From Streptomyces sp. NRRL F-6131 (GTDB lineage Bacteria; Actinomycetota; Actinomycetes; Streptomycetales; Streptomycetaceae), in NCBI GenBank assembly GCA_000719695.1, contig JOHN01000008.1, forward strand, positions 1-64,000: DNA of 64,000 nucleotides, read 5' to 3'. Positions 51,673 through 60,760 of the stretch are shown here, piece after piece; positions within the stretch are counted from its first letter, which is position 1, and each line of letters opens with the position of its first letter. Both the position numbers and the translations under genes were made by a program. Under the pieces are notes generated by a model that worked only from the letters and a program-made list of their open reading frames with translations, made no database searches and had not been told where the DNA came from.

Positions 51673-53493
51673 ATGTCCGCCCGTACCCCCCTCCCGTCGC
51701 GCCGGCTGGTGCGCAGCCTGGCCGGGCAGCTCTTCGTCGTCCAGGTGGTCATCGTCGCCGCCGTGGTCGCGGGCGGGGCGGTGCTCGCGTACCTGTTCAC
51801 CGCCGGCCGCGCCGAGGACGCGGCCCGCCGCCAGGTCACCGCCGTCGCCCGCGCCGTCGCCGACTCGCCGACCGTCCGCTCCGCCGCGGGCACGCCCGAC
51901 CCCACGGCCGTCCTCCAGCCGTACGCCGAGCAGGTGCGGGTCGACACCGGCGTCTCCTTCGTCACCGTGATGGACACCGCGGGCGTCCGCTGGACGCACC
52001 CGCTGCCCGAACAGATCGGGCGGACCTTCCTCGGGCACATCGACTGGGCGCTCGCCGGGGAGACCCGCAGCGAGACCTACACCGGCACGCTCGGCCCGTC
52101 GGTGCGCGTGGTCACCCCCGTCCTGGACGAACGGCACCGGGTGGTCGCCCTGGTCAGCGCGGGCATCACCGTGCAGTCCATCTCCGCCCAGCTGCGCGGT
52201 CCGCTGCTCGCGCTCGTCGGGGTCGCCGGGGCGGCGCTGGTGCTCGGCGGAATCGGCACCTACCTCGCCAACTCCCGCCTGCGGCGGCACACCCACGGCA
52301 TGGGTCCGGCCGAACTCAGCCACCTCTACGAGTACCACCAGGCCACCCTGCACGCCGTCCGCGAGGGACTGGTGCTGCTCGACCGTGACCACCGGGTGGT
52401 GCTCTGCAACGACGCGGCGCGTGAACTCCTGGGCCTGGACGGCCCGGTGGAGGGTCGGCCGGTCGGCGGCCTCGGGCTGCCGGAGGCGCTGCTGGCCGCC
52501 GTCTGCGGCGACGAGCCGGTCCGGGACGAGGTCCACCTGACCGCCGAGCGCGTGGTGGTGCTCAACACCTCCACCATCGGCACCGGTCTCGGCCGCGTCC
52601 TCACCCTCCGCGACCACACCGAACTCCAGGCACTGAGCGGTGAACTGGACTCGGTGCGCGGGTTCACCGAGGCGCTCGGCGCGCAGGCGCACGAGGCCGC
52701 CAACCGGCTGCACGCCGTCGTCTCGCTGATCGAACTCGGCCGCCACCGCGAGGCGGTGGAGTTCGCCACCGCCGAACTCGCCCTCGCCCAGCGGCTCACC
52801 GACCGGGTGGTGGCCGCCGTCGGCGAACCGGTACTGGCCGCGCTGCTCCTGGGCAAGGCCGCCCAGGCCGCCGAGCGGGGCGTCGAGTTGACGCTCACGC
52901 CGGACAGTTCGATCGACGACGGCGTCCTGCCGCGGTGGCTGAGCGCGCGCGACCTCATCACCGTCCTCGGCAACCTGATCGACAACGCCGTGGACGCCGC
53001 GATCGCCGGTGCGGCCGAGCACCCCGATCCCCCGGAGGTCACCGTCACCGCCCGGATCGACGGGGACCACCTGCTGCTGCGGGTCGCCGACACCGGGGCC
53101 GGCATCGACCCGGCCGCGGTGGACGACGTGTTCCGGCGCGGATGGAGCACCAAGCAGGCCGGCTCCGGGAGCGCCCAGGGGCCGGGGAGCGGAGGGGGGT
53201 CGGGGCACGAGGTGCGGAGGCACGGGCGCGGACTCGGTCTGGCCCTGGTCGCGCAGGCCGCCCGGCGCAACGGCGGCACCGTCGAGGTCGGCCGGGACCG
53301 CGGCGCGGTGCTCACCGTCCGTCTGCCCCTCGACCGCTCGCGGCCCGACGGTTCGCAGCCCGACGGCTCGCTTCTCGACAGTTCGCTTCTCGACGGTTCA
53401 CTTCTCGATCGTTCCCCGGGTGACCGTCCGGCGGGCGACGGTGCGGCGGGCGACGGTGCGGGGCGGGGCGAGCGCGTGGCGGTGACCCCGTGA
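51673..53493 (+). CDS. Sensor histidine kinase, CitA/DcuS type
   Basis: A 606-residue membrane sensor. First span [20 protein letters not shown] (about residues 19-38), extracellular PAS-like sCache domain (about 45-170, with [17 protein letters not shown] and [20 protein letters not shown]), second span [20 protein letters not shown], cytoplasmic PAS ([20 protein letters not shown]), SPOB-type dimerisation ([20 protein letters not shown], His near 341-348) and HATPase ([28 protein letters not shown]). The C-terminus repeats [15 protein letters not shown], coded by near-identical 15-bp units. It should sense C4-dicarboxylates or citrate outside the cell. Confidence 0.92.
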   Translation: MSARTPLPSRRLVRSLAGQLFVVQVVIVAAVVAGGAVLAYLFTAGRAEDAARRQVTAVARAVADSPTVRSAAGTPDPTAVLQPYAEQVRVDTGVSFVTVMDTAGVRWTHPLPEQIGRTFLGHIDWALAGETRSETYTGTLGPSVRVVTPVLDERHRVVALVSAGITVQSISAQLRGPLLALVGVAGAALVLGGIGTYLANSRLRRHTHGMGPAELSHLYEYHQATLHAVREGLVLLDRDHRVVLCNDAARELLGLDGPVEGRPVGGLGLPEALLAAVCGDEPVRDEVHLTAERVVVLNTSTIGTGLGRVLTLRDHTELQALSGELDSVRGFTEALGAQAHEAANRLHAVVSLIELGRHREAVEFATAELALAQRLTDRVVAAVGEPVLAALLLGKAAQAAERGVELTLTPDSSIDDGVLPRWLSARDLITVLGNLIDNAVDAAIAGAAEHPDPPEVTVTARIDGDHLLLRVADTGAGIDPAAVDDVFRRGWSTKQAGSGSAQGPGSGGGSGHEVRRHGRGLGLALVAQAARRNGGTVEVGRDRGAVLTVRLPLDRSRPDGSQPDGSLLDSSLLDGSLLDRSPGDRPAGDGAAGDGAGRGERVAVTP

Positions 53494-54263
53494 GCGCCGT
53501 ACCCGACCACGCGGCGATCTCCGTCCTGGTCGTCGAGGACGACCCGGTGGCCGCCGCCGCCCACACCCTCTACGTGGAGCGCGAGCCGGGGTTCCGGGCC
53601 GTCGGCACCGTGCACGGCTGCGCGGAGGCGCTGCGCTTCCTGGAGCGGGCCCGCGCCGCCGGGCGGCCCGTCGACCTGCTGCTGCTCGACCTCTACCTGC
53701 CCGACGGACACGGCCTCCAACTCTGCGGAACCCTGCGCGCGGCCGGGCACACCACCGACGTCATCGCCGTCACCTCGGCCCGCGACCTCGCGATGGTCCG
53801 CCAGGCCGTCTCCGCCGGTGTCGTCCAGTACCTGCTGAAACCGTTCGCCGCCGCCGCGCTGCACGACCGCCTGGAGCGCTACGCCCGCTACCGGGACACC
53901 CTCGCGCGGACCGGGGCGGCCACCGGGCAGGACGAGGTCGACCAGGCGCTCGCGCTGCTGCGGATGCCCGAACGCACCGCCCTGCCCAAGGGGTTGAGCG
54001 CCCCGACGCTGGACACGGTGGCCGGTGTGCTGCGCGCGGCCCGCACCGGCCTGTCGGCGGCCGCGGCCGGTACGGCGGCGGGCGTCTCGCGGATCACGGC
54101 CCGCCGCTACCTGGAGCACCTCGTGGACACCGGCCTCGCCGTCCGGGAGCCCCAGTACGGCACGGTCGGCCGACCCGAACTCTGCTACCGCTGGACCGGC
54201 GGCGGGAGCGGCGGGAGCGGCGGGAGCGGGCGGGGGAACGGGAGCGGGCGCCGATCCGACTGA
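53490..54263 (+). CDS. Response regulator, CitB/DcuR type
   Basis: A 257-residue regulator. Receiver: SVLVVEDDPVAAAAHTLYVE (acidic pair), LLLLDLYLPDGHGLQL (phospho-Asp near residue 63), VTSARDLAMV, LLKPFAAAAL (Lys). The C-terminal helix-turn-helix is of the CitB class: AGTAAGVSRITARRYLEHLV. A GSGGSGGSG tail follows, coded by tandem GGGAGC. GTG start overlaps the kinase stop, so they form one operon. Likely activator of the divergent dctA. Confidence 0.92.
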   Translation: MSAVPDHAAISVLVVEDDPVAAAAHTLYVEREPGFRAVGTVHGCAEALRFLERARAAGRPVDLLLLDLYLPDGHGLQLCGTLRAAGHTTDVIAVTSARDLAMVRQAVSAGVVQYLLKPFAAAALHDRLERYARYRDTLARTGAATGQDEVDQALALLRMPERTALPKGLSAPTLDTVAGVLRAARTGLSAAAAGTAAGVSRITARRYLEHLVDTGLAVREPQYGTVGRPELCYRWTGGGSGGSGGSGRGNGSGRRSD

Positions 54264-54275
54264 GCCCCGGGTCCG

Positions 54276-54518
54276 TCAGTCCTGCGCCCCGCCCTCGCCC
54301 TCGCCCTCGCTCTCGACCGCGGCTTCGTAGGCGAGCAGGGTGTCGACGAACAGCTTCCGCTGACCGTCGTCGGTGCGACCTGGAGTCGGGCTGCCAGCTC
54401 GCTTCACGGTCATCGGCCCGTCGAAGAGCTGGTGGGCGAGCAGTGAGAGGTGGCGCGGCGCCGGGGCGAAGGACTGCAGCGCCTCGGGCACGGGGATCTT
54501 CTTGACCCGGCCCACCAT
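54276..54518 (-). CDS. Small hypothetical protein or gene fragment
   Basis: An 80-residue frame (MVGRVKKIPVPEALQSFAPA...) ending in an acidic EGEGEGG tail. LFVDTLLAYEAAVESEG looks helical. No ribosome-binding site precedes the ATG, and no family is recognised. Its start abuts the broken tautomerase on the other strand, so it may be the 3' end of a larger lost gene. Confidence 0.3.
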   Translation of the reverse strand: MVGRVKKIPVPEALQSFAPAPRHLSLLAHQLFDGPMTVKRAGSPTPGRTDDGQRKLFVDTLLAYEAAVESEGEGEGGAQD

Positions 54519-54969
54519 CCGGGGCTGATCAGCGCCCTGGCCGACGCGGTCGGCGCCGTCTACGGCCAGGGGTTCCGCCGTCTCGTCGGGGTCGACCTGA
54601 ACGGACCTGATCGGGATCCCGCAGCACCGGCGCGGCATCGCCGGCGAGCCGGTCGGCCACGACGCACCGCTCGTCACGCTCAGCCTGCGCGAGGCCGCGT
54701 ACCAGCTGCCCGACGGCCCGGACACCCCCGCCCGCTGGGTGGCCACGACCACCGACGCCCTGGCCGACGTGCTCGGCGAGACCGTCCGGGAGCGGGTCAT
54801 CGTGACGATCGTCGGCGTCCCCGACGGCCGCACGGGATCGCTCCGGGGTGCGCCGCGGACGGTCGAGCGCGCCGCGGACGGTCGAGTGCGTCGCGGCGGG
54901 CGTGCTGCCGCCCCGACGGGTCGGCCGTCCGCGGCCGCGACGTCGGTCAGCGGGCGACGAACTGCGTGA
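54516..54969 (+). pseudogene. Frameshifted tautomerase-family gene
   Basis: Two frames together give a 4-oxalocrotonate-tautomerase-like protein: GLISALADAVGAVYGQGFRR in the first, then LIGIPQHRRGIAGEPVGHDA and REAAYQLPDGPDTP in the second. The frames change at an imperfect 10-bp duplication (GACCTGAACG, 54594-54603, and GACCTGATCG, 54604-54613). The N-terminal proline end is also missing. Non-functional as it stands. Confidence 0.7.
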
Positions 54970-55312
54970 GCAGGGCCTGGACCTCGTAGATGTCGACACC
55001 CTTGGTGAAGTTCTTGGATATCGGCAGCGCGGCGCCCGAGACCCAGATCTTCAGCTCGGCGTCCAGGTCGAACGTCCCCGCGGTCTCCACGGCGAAGTGT
55101 GTGATCGAGCGGTAGGGGATCGAGTGGTACTCGGTCTTCTTGCCGGTGATGCCCTGCTTGTCGATGAGGACCAGCCGGCGGTCGGTGAACAGGAAGGTGT
55201 CGCGGACCAGCTGGTAGGCGGCGTGGACCTGCTCGCCCTGGCCGAACAGTCGGGCGAACTCCTTCTGGGCCTCGCCGTTGTCCACCCGGTGGGCGTTGCC
55301 GAACAGTGCCAT
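54947..55312 (-). CDS. Bacterial PH-domain protein
   Basis: A 121-residue bPH_1-type (YvbH/DUF1696-like) protein. LVRDTFLFTDRRLVLIDKQG and KKTEYHSIPYRSITHFAVET form the characteristic beta strands; LKIWVSGAALPISKNF and the final helix (DIYEVQALLTQFVAR) complete the fold. The ATG at 55312 has AAAGGAG five bases upstream. The role is unknown; such proteins are often stress-related or form oligomeric rings. Confidence 0.9.
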   Translation of the reverse strand: MALFGNAHRVDNGEAQKEFARLFGQGEQVHAAYQLVRDTFLFTDRRLVLIDKQGITGKKTEYHSIPYRSITHFAVETAGTFDLDAELKIWVSGAALPISKNFTKGVDIYEVQALLTQFVAR

Positions 55313-55449
55313 GCCGACTCCTTTCGCGGGCACCCGCTGCGGGTGCCTGGGGCCCCGAGTCTGGCACGTCGGCGATCATGGTCCCCGGCCGCCCCCGGGT
55401 CACCCCCCGGTCGCCCCAGATCGCTCCCGGTCGCCCGGGCCGCTCCCGG

Positions 55450-56151
55450 TCAGCTGTGGGCGGGGGCGGCCGGTGTGCGTTCGGCCAGGGCCAGGTACTG
55501 CTCGTCGGTGTCCGTACAGGAGACGAGGTGCCAGCCGGTGGCGGCGAGCAGGGGACGGAGGTTCTGTTCGGCGCGCAGGTCGTCCGGGGTGAGGGTGCGG
55601 CCGTGGCGGGCCGCGAGGGCGGCGCGGCCGATGGGGTAGAACAGCGCGAGCCGCGCGCCGGGGCGGGCGACCCGGGCGAACTCCCGCAGGGCCAGGGCCG
55701 GGTCCGGGAGGTGGGAGATCAGGCCGGCGGCCAGGACGGCGTCGAACGCGGCGTCGGCGAGCGGGAGTCGGGCACAGTCGGCGAGCAGCAGCACGGCGGT
55801 GCCGGGATGCCGGGAGCCGGCCTCCGCCAGCATCTCGGAGGTGAGGTCGGCGCCGAACACCTGGCCCGTCGGGCCGACCGCGGCCCGCAGCTGCGGCAGG
55901 GCGCGGCCGGTGCCGCAGCCGGCGTCGAGCACCGAGTCGCCGGGCCGCAGAGCGAGTTCGGCGATCGCGGCGGCGAAGCGCGGGCCGTCGTCGGGGAACT
56001 TGGCGTCCCAGCCGGCGGCACGGGCGGCGAAGAACTCCCGGGTGCGGGCCAGTTCGGCGGCGTGAGCGGCGTCAGTGGCGTCAGTGGTGTCAGCGGCCTG
56101 AGCGGCGGGGTCCGCGGGGTCGGGCGAGGTGCTCCGGGGCGTGGGTGACAT
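55450..56151 (-). CDS. Class I SAM-dependent methyltransferase
   Basis: A 233-residue methyltransferase (Methyltransf_11 type). Motif I LRPGDSVLDAGCGTGRALPQ (about residue 68-87), acidic motif II QVFGADLTSEMLAEA, motif IV FDAVLAAGLISHLPDP, followed by EFARVARPGARLALFYPIG. The N-terminal ~35 residues are Ala/Asp/Thr-rich and coded by short repeats (GTCAGTGGTGTC). Substrate unknown. It is divergent from the siderophore genes. Confidence 0.88.
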   Translation of the reverse strand: MSPTPRSTSPDPADPAAQAADTTDATDAAHAAELARTREFFAARAAGWDAKFPDDGPRFAAAIAELALRPGDSVLDAGCGTGRALPQLRAAVGPTGQVFGADLTSEMLAEAGSRHPGTAVLLLADCARLPLADAAFDAVLAAGLISHLPDPALALREFARVARPGARLALFYPIGRAALAARHGRTLTPDDLRAEQNLRPLLAATGWHLVSCTDTDEQYLALAERTPAAPAHS

Positions 56152-56355
56152 GCGGTGAGGGTAGCGGGGGCGGTGGGTCGGTGCGGGTCGGTGGGGGCGG
56201 TGGGTCGGTGGCGGGTCGGGTGGGGCGGTGAGGGGGCGGCGGTCCGGGGATCCGGCCGTGACCTCCGGAGCGTTCGCTCGTTGAGGGGGTGGGCCGGTCG
56301 TCACTCGCGCGAGTGGTTCCGGTGGCCCCGGGGGGATCCGGCCAGGTCAGAGAAG

Positions 56356-56374
56356 TAAGGTTAGGCTCACCTAA
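56356..56374 (+). promoter_or_regulatory. Iron box (IdeR/DmdR1-type operator)
   Basis: TAAGGTTAGGCTCACCTAA, a 19-bp near-palindrome matching the actinobacterial iron box (consensus like TTAGGTTAGGCTAACCTAA). It lies 21 nt upstream of the TTG start of the diaminobutyrate aminotransferase. It predicts repression by Fe(II)-loaded DmdR1/IdeR, so the operon is expressed under iron limitation. Confidence 0.9.
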
Positions 56375-56394
56375 TTAATTCTTGGGAGTCCGCC

Positions 56395-57945
56395 TTGACG
56401 CTCGCCGCTGAGCCCGCCGCCGGTCCGACCGTCCCCGTCCCCGTTCCTGCGTGCGCCCCCGGGACCGGTTCCGCCACGGGCTCCGGGTCCTCGTCCGGTT
56501 CCGGTGCCGGTGCCGGTTCCGGCCCCGCGGTGTCGGCGCCCGGTGCCGGTCCGTCGGCGCCCGCCGTCCTGCGCCGCCAGCGCCTGCGCGAGTCCGCCGC
56601 CCGCACCTACGCGCGCTCGTTCCCGATCGTCCCCGTGCGCGCCAACGGCATGACCGTCGAGGGCGCCGACGGCCGCCGCTACCTCGACTGCCTCTCCGGC
56701 GCCGGCACCCTCGCGCTCGGCCACAACCACCCCGTGGTCCTGGCGGCGATCCGCCGCACGCTCGACAGCGGCGCCCCCCTCCACCTGCTCGACCTCGCGA
56801 CCGCCGAGAAGGACGACTTCACCACCGCCCTGTTCGAGAGCCTGCCGCCCGCCTTCGCCGACGGCGCGCGCGTGCACTTCTGCGGACCCGCCGGGACCGA
56901 CGCCGTCGAGGCCGCGCTCAAACTGATGCAGACCGCCACCGGCCGCTCCGGCGCCCTCTCCTTCACCGGCGCCTACCACGGGATGACCGCCGGCTCCCTC
57001 GCGCTCACCGGCAACGTCGCCGTCAAGGAGCCGCTGCCCGGCGGCGGCGAGGTCGTCCGGCTGCCCTACCCGTACGGCTACCGCTGCCCGTTCGGGGTCG
57101 GCGGGGACGCGGGCGCCGAACTGTCCGCCACCTACGTCGAGCGGCTGCTCGACGACCCCTCCGGCGGCGTCGTCCCGCCGGCCGCGATGGTCCTGGAGGT
57201 CGTCCAGGGCGAGGGCGGCGTCGTCCCCGCGCCCGACGACTGGCTGCGCGCCATGCGACGGATCACCGCCGAGCGCCGCATCCCGCTGATCGTCGACGAG
57301 GTGCAGACCGGCGTGGGCCGCACCGGTGCGATGTGGGCGGTCGAGCACAGCGGGATCGTGCCGGACGCGATGGTGCTCTCCAAGGCGATCGGCGGCAGTC
57401 TGCCGCTCGCCGTCGTGGTCTACCGGGAGGAGTACGACGGGTGGCGGCCCGGCGCCCACACCGGCACCTTCCGCGGCAACACGCTGGCCATGGCCGCCGG
57501 CGCCGCCACCCTGCGGTACGTCGCCGCCAACGGACTGGCCGAGCGCGCGGCGGTGGTCGGCGAACGGATCGTCGAACGGCTGCGCGCGCTGGCCGGGGAA
57601 CTCCCCGCGATCGGCGAGGTGCGCGGGCGCGGGCTGATGATCGGCGTGGAACTCGTCGACCCGACGGCCGAACCGGACGCCTGCGGGGCGCGGCCCGCCG
57701 CACCCGAACTCGCCGTCCGGGTGCGGGAGGCGTGCCTGGCGCGCGGGCTGATCGTCGAACTCGGCGGACGGCACGACGCCGTCCTGCGTCTGCTCCCCCC
57801 GCTCACCGTGACGGACGAGCAGGCGGCCGCCGTGCTGGACCGGCTCGCGGACGCCATCGCGGCCGCGTCGGTGTCCGTGTCGGCGCCGGTGCCGGCGTCG
57901 TCGACGGCTTCGGTGGCGGGCTCGGCTGCGGTCGGCCCGGCGTGA
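56395..57945 (+). CDS. Diaminobutyrate--2-oxoglutarate aminotransferase
   Basis: A 516-residue class III PLP aminotransferase that makes L-2,4-diaminobutyrate from aspartate semialdehyde and Glu. CLSGAGTLALGHNHPVV (about residues 99-115), GTDAVEAALKL, SFTGAYHGMTAGSLALTGN and LSKAIGGSLPLAVVV (PLP Lys near 329) are all present. The first ~60 residues are Pro/Gly/Ser-rich. TTG start with GGGAG six bases upstream and an iron box just before. The next gene overlaps by 4 nt and uses its product. Confidence 0.9.
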   Translation: MTLAAEPAAGPTVPVPVPACAPGTGSATGSGSSSGSGAGAGSGPAVSAPGAGPSAPAVLRRQRLRESAARTYARSFPIVPVRANGMTVEGADGRRYLDCLSGAGTLALGHNHPVVLAAIRRTLDSGAPLHLLDLATAEKDDFTTALFESLPPAFADGARVHFCGPAGTDAVEAALKLMQTATGRSGALSFTGAYHGMTAGSLALTGNVAVKEPLPGGGEVVRLPYPYGYRCPFGVGGDAGAELSATYVERLLDDPSGGVVPPAAMVLEVVQGEGGVVPAPDDWLRAMRRITAERRIPLIVDEVQTGVGRTGAMWAVEHSGIVPDAMVLSKAIGGSLPLAVVVYREEYDGWRPGAHTGTFRGNTLAMAAGAATLRYVAANGLAERAAVVGERIVERLRALAGELPAIGEVRGRGLMIGVELVDPTAEPDACGARPAAPELAVRVREACLARGLIVELGGRHDAVLRLLPPLTVTDEQAAAVLDRLADAIAAASVSVSAPVPASSTASVAGSAAVGPA

Positions 57946-59555
57946 ACGGCGCCGAGGTGGGCGGTCCCGAAGGCAGTGACGGGTCCGGGAGCAGAGGTGG
58001 GCCCGGCGGTGGGCCCGGCGGCGGAGCCTCGTGGCCCGACCCGGGGGAGCGGGCGGACGCCCCGCTCGACGCGCTGTCCGGCGGCGTCACCGGGCCCGCC
58101 GCGCTCGGCCCGCTGCTCGCCACCGTCCTCGACGCGCTGGAGACCGGCGCCACCCGGCGCGGCGGCCCACTGCCCACCGGCCGCCCCGCCGACCTCGCCG
58201 CCCGGGTCACCGAGGCGCTGACCGCCGCCGACGGCGCCGACGCCCTCGCCCGGCTCACCGAACTGCTCGCCCACGGCGCCGCCGACCCCGCCGACCCGTA
58301 CTGCGCCGCACACCTGCACTGCCCGCCGCTCGCCGTGGCCGCCGCCGCCGACCTCGCCGTCAGCGCCCTCAACCCCTCCCAGGACTCCTGGGACCAGGCC
58401 CCCGCGGCGACCGCCCTGGAGACCGCGCTGCTCGCCGAACTCGCCGTCCTCGTCGGCTACGACCCGGCGCACGCCACCGGCGTCCTCACCTCCGGCGGCA
58501 CCGAGTCCAACCTCATGGGCCTCATGCTCGCCCGCGACCAGAAGCTCGACGGCATCGTCGAACTCGACGGCCTCCTCGGCCTGCCCGCCGGCGTCCGGCC
58601 CCGGATCTTCGCCTCCAGGGCCGCCCACTTCTCCGTCCAGCGGGCGGCCGCCCTGCTGGGCCTCGGCGAACGGGCCGTCGTCGCGGTCGACGTCGACCGC
58701 GACCTGCGGATGGACCCGGTGGCACTCGAACGGGCCCTGGCCGAGGCGAGTTGGGCCGGACACACCCCCGTCGCCGTCGTCGCCACGGCCGGCACCACCG
58801 ACACCGGCGCCGTCGACCCGCTGCCCGCCGTCGCCGAACTCGCCGCCCGCTACGACGCCTGGCTGCACGTCGACGCCGCGTACGGCGGCGGCGCCCTGCT
58901 CTCCGACCGGCTCGCCCCCCTGCTCGACGGCATCGAGCGGGCCGACTCCGTCTCGCTGGACTGGCACAAGCTCGGCTGGCAACCCGCCGCCGCCGGCGTC
59001 TTCCTGGTGCGTCACGCCGAAACGTACGTCTCGCTCGCTCGCCGGGCCGTCTACCTCAACCCGGCCGACGACGAACAGGCGGGCTACCCCAGCCTGTTGG
59101 GCCTCTCGCTGCGCACCACCCGGCGGCCGGACGCCTTCAAGCTCGCCGTCACCCTGCGCACCCTCGGCCGCGCCGGGCTCGGCCGGCTCGTCGACGCCTG
59201 CCACGACCTCGCGCGGGCCGCCGCCGACGCCGTCCGCGCCGCGCCGGAACTGGAGCTGCACGCCGAACCCGTCCTGACCGCCCTCCTGTTCCGCTACCTC
59301 CCGGCGGACACGGACTCCCCGCGGGTCCCCGTCGATCCGGCCGCGCTCGACCGGGTCAACGCCGAACTGCGCCGCGAACTGCTGCGCACCGGACGGGCGG
59401 TGATCGGACGGACCGAACTGCCCGGTGAGGGCCCCGGCCGGGTCCGGCTGAAGCTGACGCTGCTCAACCCGCACACCACCCCGGAGGAGGTGACCGGACT
59501 GCTCGGCGAGGTCGTCCGCGCCGGCCGGGAGGCGTGGCGGTGGGTCGGGCGGTAG
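57942..59555 (+). CDS. L-2,4-diaminobutyrate decarboxylase
   Basis: A 537-residue group II PLP decarboxylase giving 1,3-diaminopropane, a building block of hydroxamate/carboxylate siderophores. LTSGGTESNLMGLMLARDQ, VDPLPAVAELAARYDAWLHV, DAAYGGGALLSDRL and SLDWHKLGWQPAAAG (PLP Lys near residue 342) fit the Ddc family. The first ~40 residues are Gly-rich. GTG overlaps the aminotransferase stop (GTGA). The aminotransferase-decarboxylase pair is a hallmark of schizokinen/rhizobactin-type or similar pathways. Confidence 0.9.
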   Translation: MNGAEVGGPEGSDGSGSRGGPGGGPGGGASWPDPGERADAPLDALSGGVTGPAALGPLLATVLDALETGATRRGGPLPTGRPADLAARVTEALTAADGADALARLTELLAHGAADPADPYCAAHLHCPPLAVAAAADLAVSALNPSQDSWDQAPAATALETALLAELAVLVGYDPAHATGVLTSGGTESNLMGLMLARDQKLDGIVELDGLLGLPAGVRPRIFASRAAHFSVQRAAALLGLGERAVVAVDVDRDLRMDPVALERALAEASWAGHTPVAVVATAGTTDTGAVDPLPAVAELAARYDAWLHVDAAYGGGALLSDRLAPLLDGIERADSVSLDWHKLGWQPAAAGVFLVRHAETYVSLARRAVYLNPADDEQAGYPSLLGLSLRTTRRPDAFKLAVTLRTLGRAGLGRLVDACHDLARAAADAVRAAPELELHAEPVLTALLFRYLPADTDSPRVPVDPAALDRVNAELRRELLRTGRAVIGRTELPGEGPGRVRLKLTLLNPHTTPEEVTGLLGEVVRAGREAWRWVGR

Positions 59556-59603
59556 CGGGCAGGTCGGGCGTTCCGGTGGCGCGGGTCGATCGGGCAGGGC
59601 GAG

Positions 59604-59745
59604 TCAGACGCCGTTGGTCGGGGTGGGCACGGCCGCCCGCAGGTGGTAGTCCACCCCCACCACGAGGTCACCGGACCCGCCCCTCAGCGTCAGCTCGTGG
59701 TCGCCGGGTGTCAGCGGGTCATGATCGCGGATTGTCGGGGTGCGG
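59604..59745 (-). pseudogene. Short C-terminal gene remnant
   Basis: The minus strand reads about 45 in-frame residues ending ELTLRGGSGDLVVGVDYHLR, AAVPTPTNGV and a stop. This looks like the last beta strands of a protein, without a start or upstream part. Low confidence; no family recognised. Confidence 0.25.
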
Positions 59746-59768
59746 CGGCCTCCGGGGCTCCTGGGCTT

Positions 59769-60572
59769 CTACGGCGCGAGCAGGATCTCGCGGCACCGGT
59801 CCCAGGTGGCCGGGTCGGCGGCGACGAGCAGGCCGTCCGGACCGCCCGGGGGCTCGGGCTGGTAGGGGGTGCCGTCGAGGCGGGCGGCGACGCCGCCGGA
59901 CTCGGTCACGAGGAGCGACCCGGGGGCGTGGTCCCAGGGGAGGGTGCGCCAGTACAGGATGAAGTCGGTGGCGCCCTCGGCGATGTCGGGGTACTCGATG
60001 CCGGCGGCGCGGCGACCGGCGGTGACCCCGCCGAAGGCACCGGCGTTGGCCTCGATCAGGCTCCGCCGGGCCGGTTCCAGGAAGCGGCGCTTCACCGAGC
60101 CGCGCCAGCCGGCCGGATCGGTACCGGCGGGCGTGCGGGTCAACCGGTGGCCGTCGCGCCAGGCGCCGGCGCCGAGTTCGGCCGTGTAGGTGGTGGCGGT
60201 GACCGGCTGGCGGATCCAGGACGCGACGGTCCGGCCGTCGCGCACCAGCGAGACCATGACCGCGTACTCGGGGCGTCCGGCGATGAAGTTCGCGGTGCCG
60301 TCCACGGGATCGACGAGCCAGACGGCGGGTTCCGCGTGCAGTGCCCGGGTGAGGGTCGGGTCGGCGGCGACGGCCTCCTCGCCGACCACGGGGACGGGCA
60401 GCAGCTCGCGCAGCCGCCGGGCGATGATCAGCTCGGCCTCGCGGTCGGCGATGGTGACGACCTCGCCGGGGGCCTTCTCCATCACCTCACCGGCGGCCAG
60501 CGCCCGGAACCGGGGCTCCACCACCTCGGCCGACGCCTCGGCGATGATCTCCGCCACCTTCTCCATCAGCAC
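59769..60572 (-). CDS. Inositol monophosphatase family protein
   Basis: A 267-residue Mg2+-dependent phosphatase. Metal ligands: PVVGEEAV (Glu), WLVDPVDGTANFIAG (Asp-Pro-x-Asp-Gly-Thr), and LPWDHAPGSLLVTESGG (Trp-Asp-x-Ala-x-Gly). Substrate may be inositol-1-phosphate, histidinol phosphate, PAP or a pathway sugar phosphate. The GTG at 60572 has GGGAG seven bases upstream; an ATG two codons later is also possible. It sits between the two halves of the siderophore locus, on the minus strand, and no siderophore role is established. Confidence 0.9.
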   Translation of the reverse strand: MLMEKVAEIIAEASAEVVEPRFRALAAGEVMEKAPGEVVTIADREAELIIARRLRELLPVPVVGEEAVAADPTLTRALHAEPAVWLVDPVDGTANFIAGRPEYAVMVSLVRDGRTVASWIRQPVTATTYTAELGAGAWRDGHRLTRTPAGTDPAGWRGSVKRRFLEPARRSLIEANAGAFGGVTAGRRAAGIEYPDIAEGATDFILYWRTLPWDHAPGSLLVTESGGVAARLDGTPYQPEPPGGPDGLLVAADPATWDRCREILLAP

Positions 60573-60664
60573 GAGCCCGCTCCCTTCACCGGTAACCACT
60601 TTCGCACGTCAGTGCGGGTTCGGCGTGCGGCGGGGAGGCGGACGCAGGCGGGCCGGGGGCGGCG

Positions 60665-60760
60665 GCTGACAAATGACAGCTGACAGATGACAGATTTCAG
60701 ATTCTGTTATCTGTTATCTGTTATCTGTCAGCTGAAATCTGTCAGCCGTCAGCCGTCAGC
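60665..60760. repeat. AT-rich heptamer hairpin element, copy 4
   Basis: Left units GCTGACA, AATGACA, GCTGACA, GATGACA, GATTTCA; centre GATTC; right units TGTTATC (three times), TGTCAGC, TGAAATC, TGTCAGC, CGTCAGC (twice). The phase is unbroken within each arm. The stop codon of the minus-strand decarboxylase (60749-60751) falls inside a CGTCAGC unit. Confidence 0.9.

Noticed and set aside
56451..59555. Single 1034-residue aminotransferase-decarboxylase fusion
   Set aside because: The first 500 residues are an Arg/Pro-rich wrong-frame reading of the aminotransferase; the real decarboxylase starts at 57942 with a GTGA overlap.
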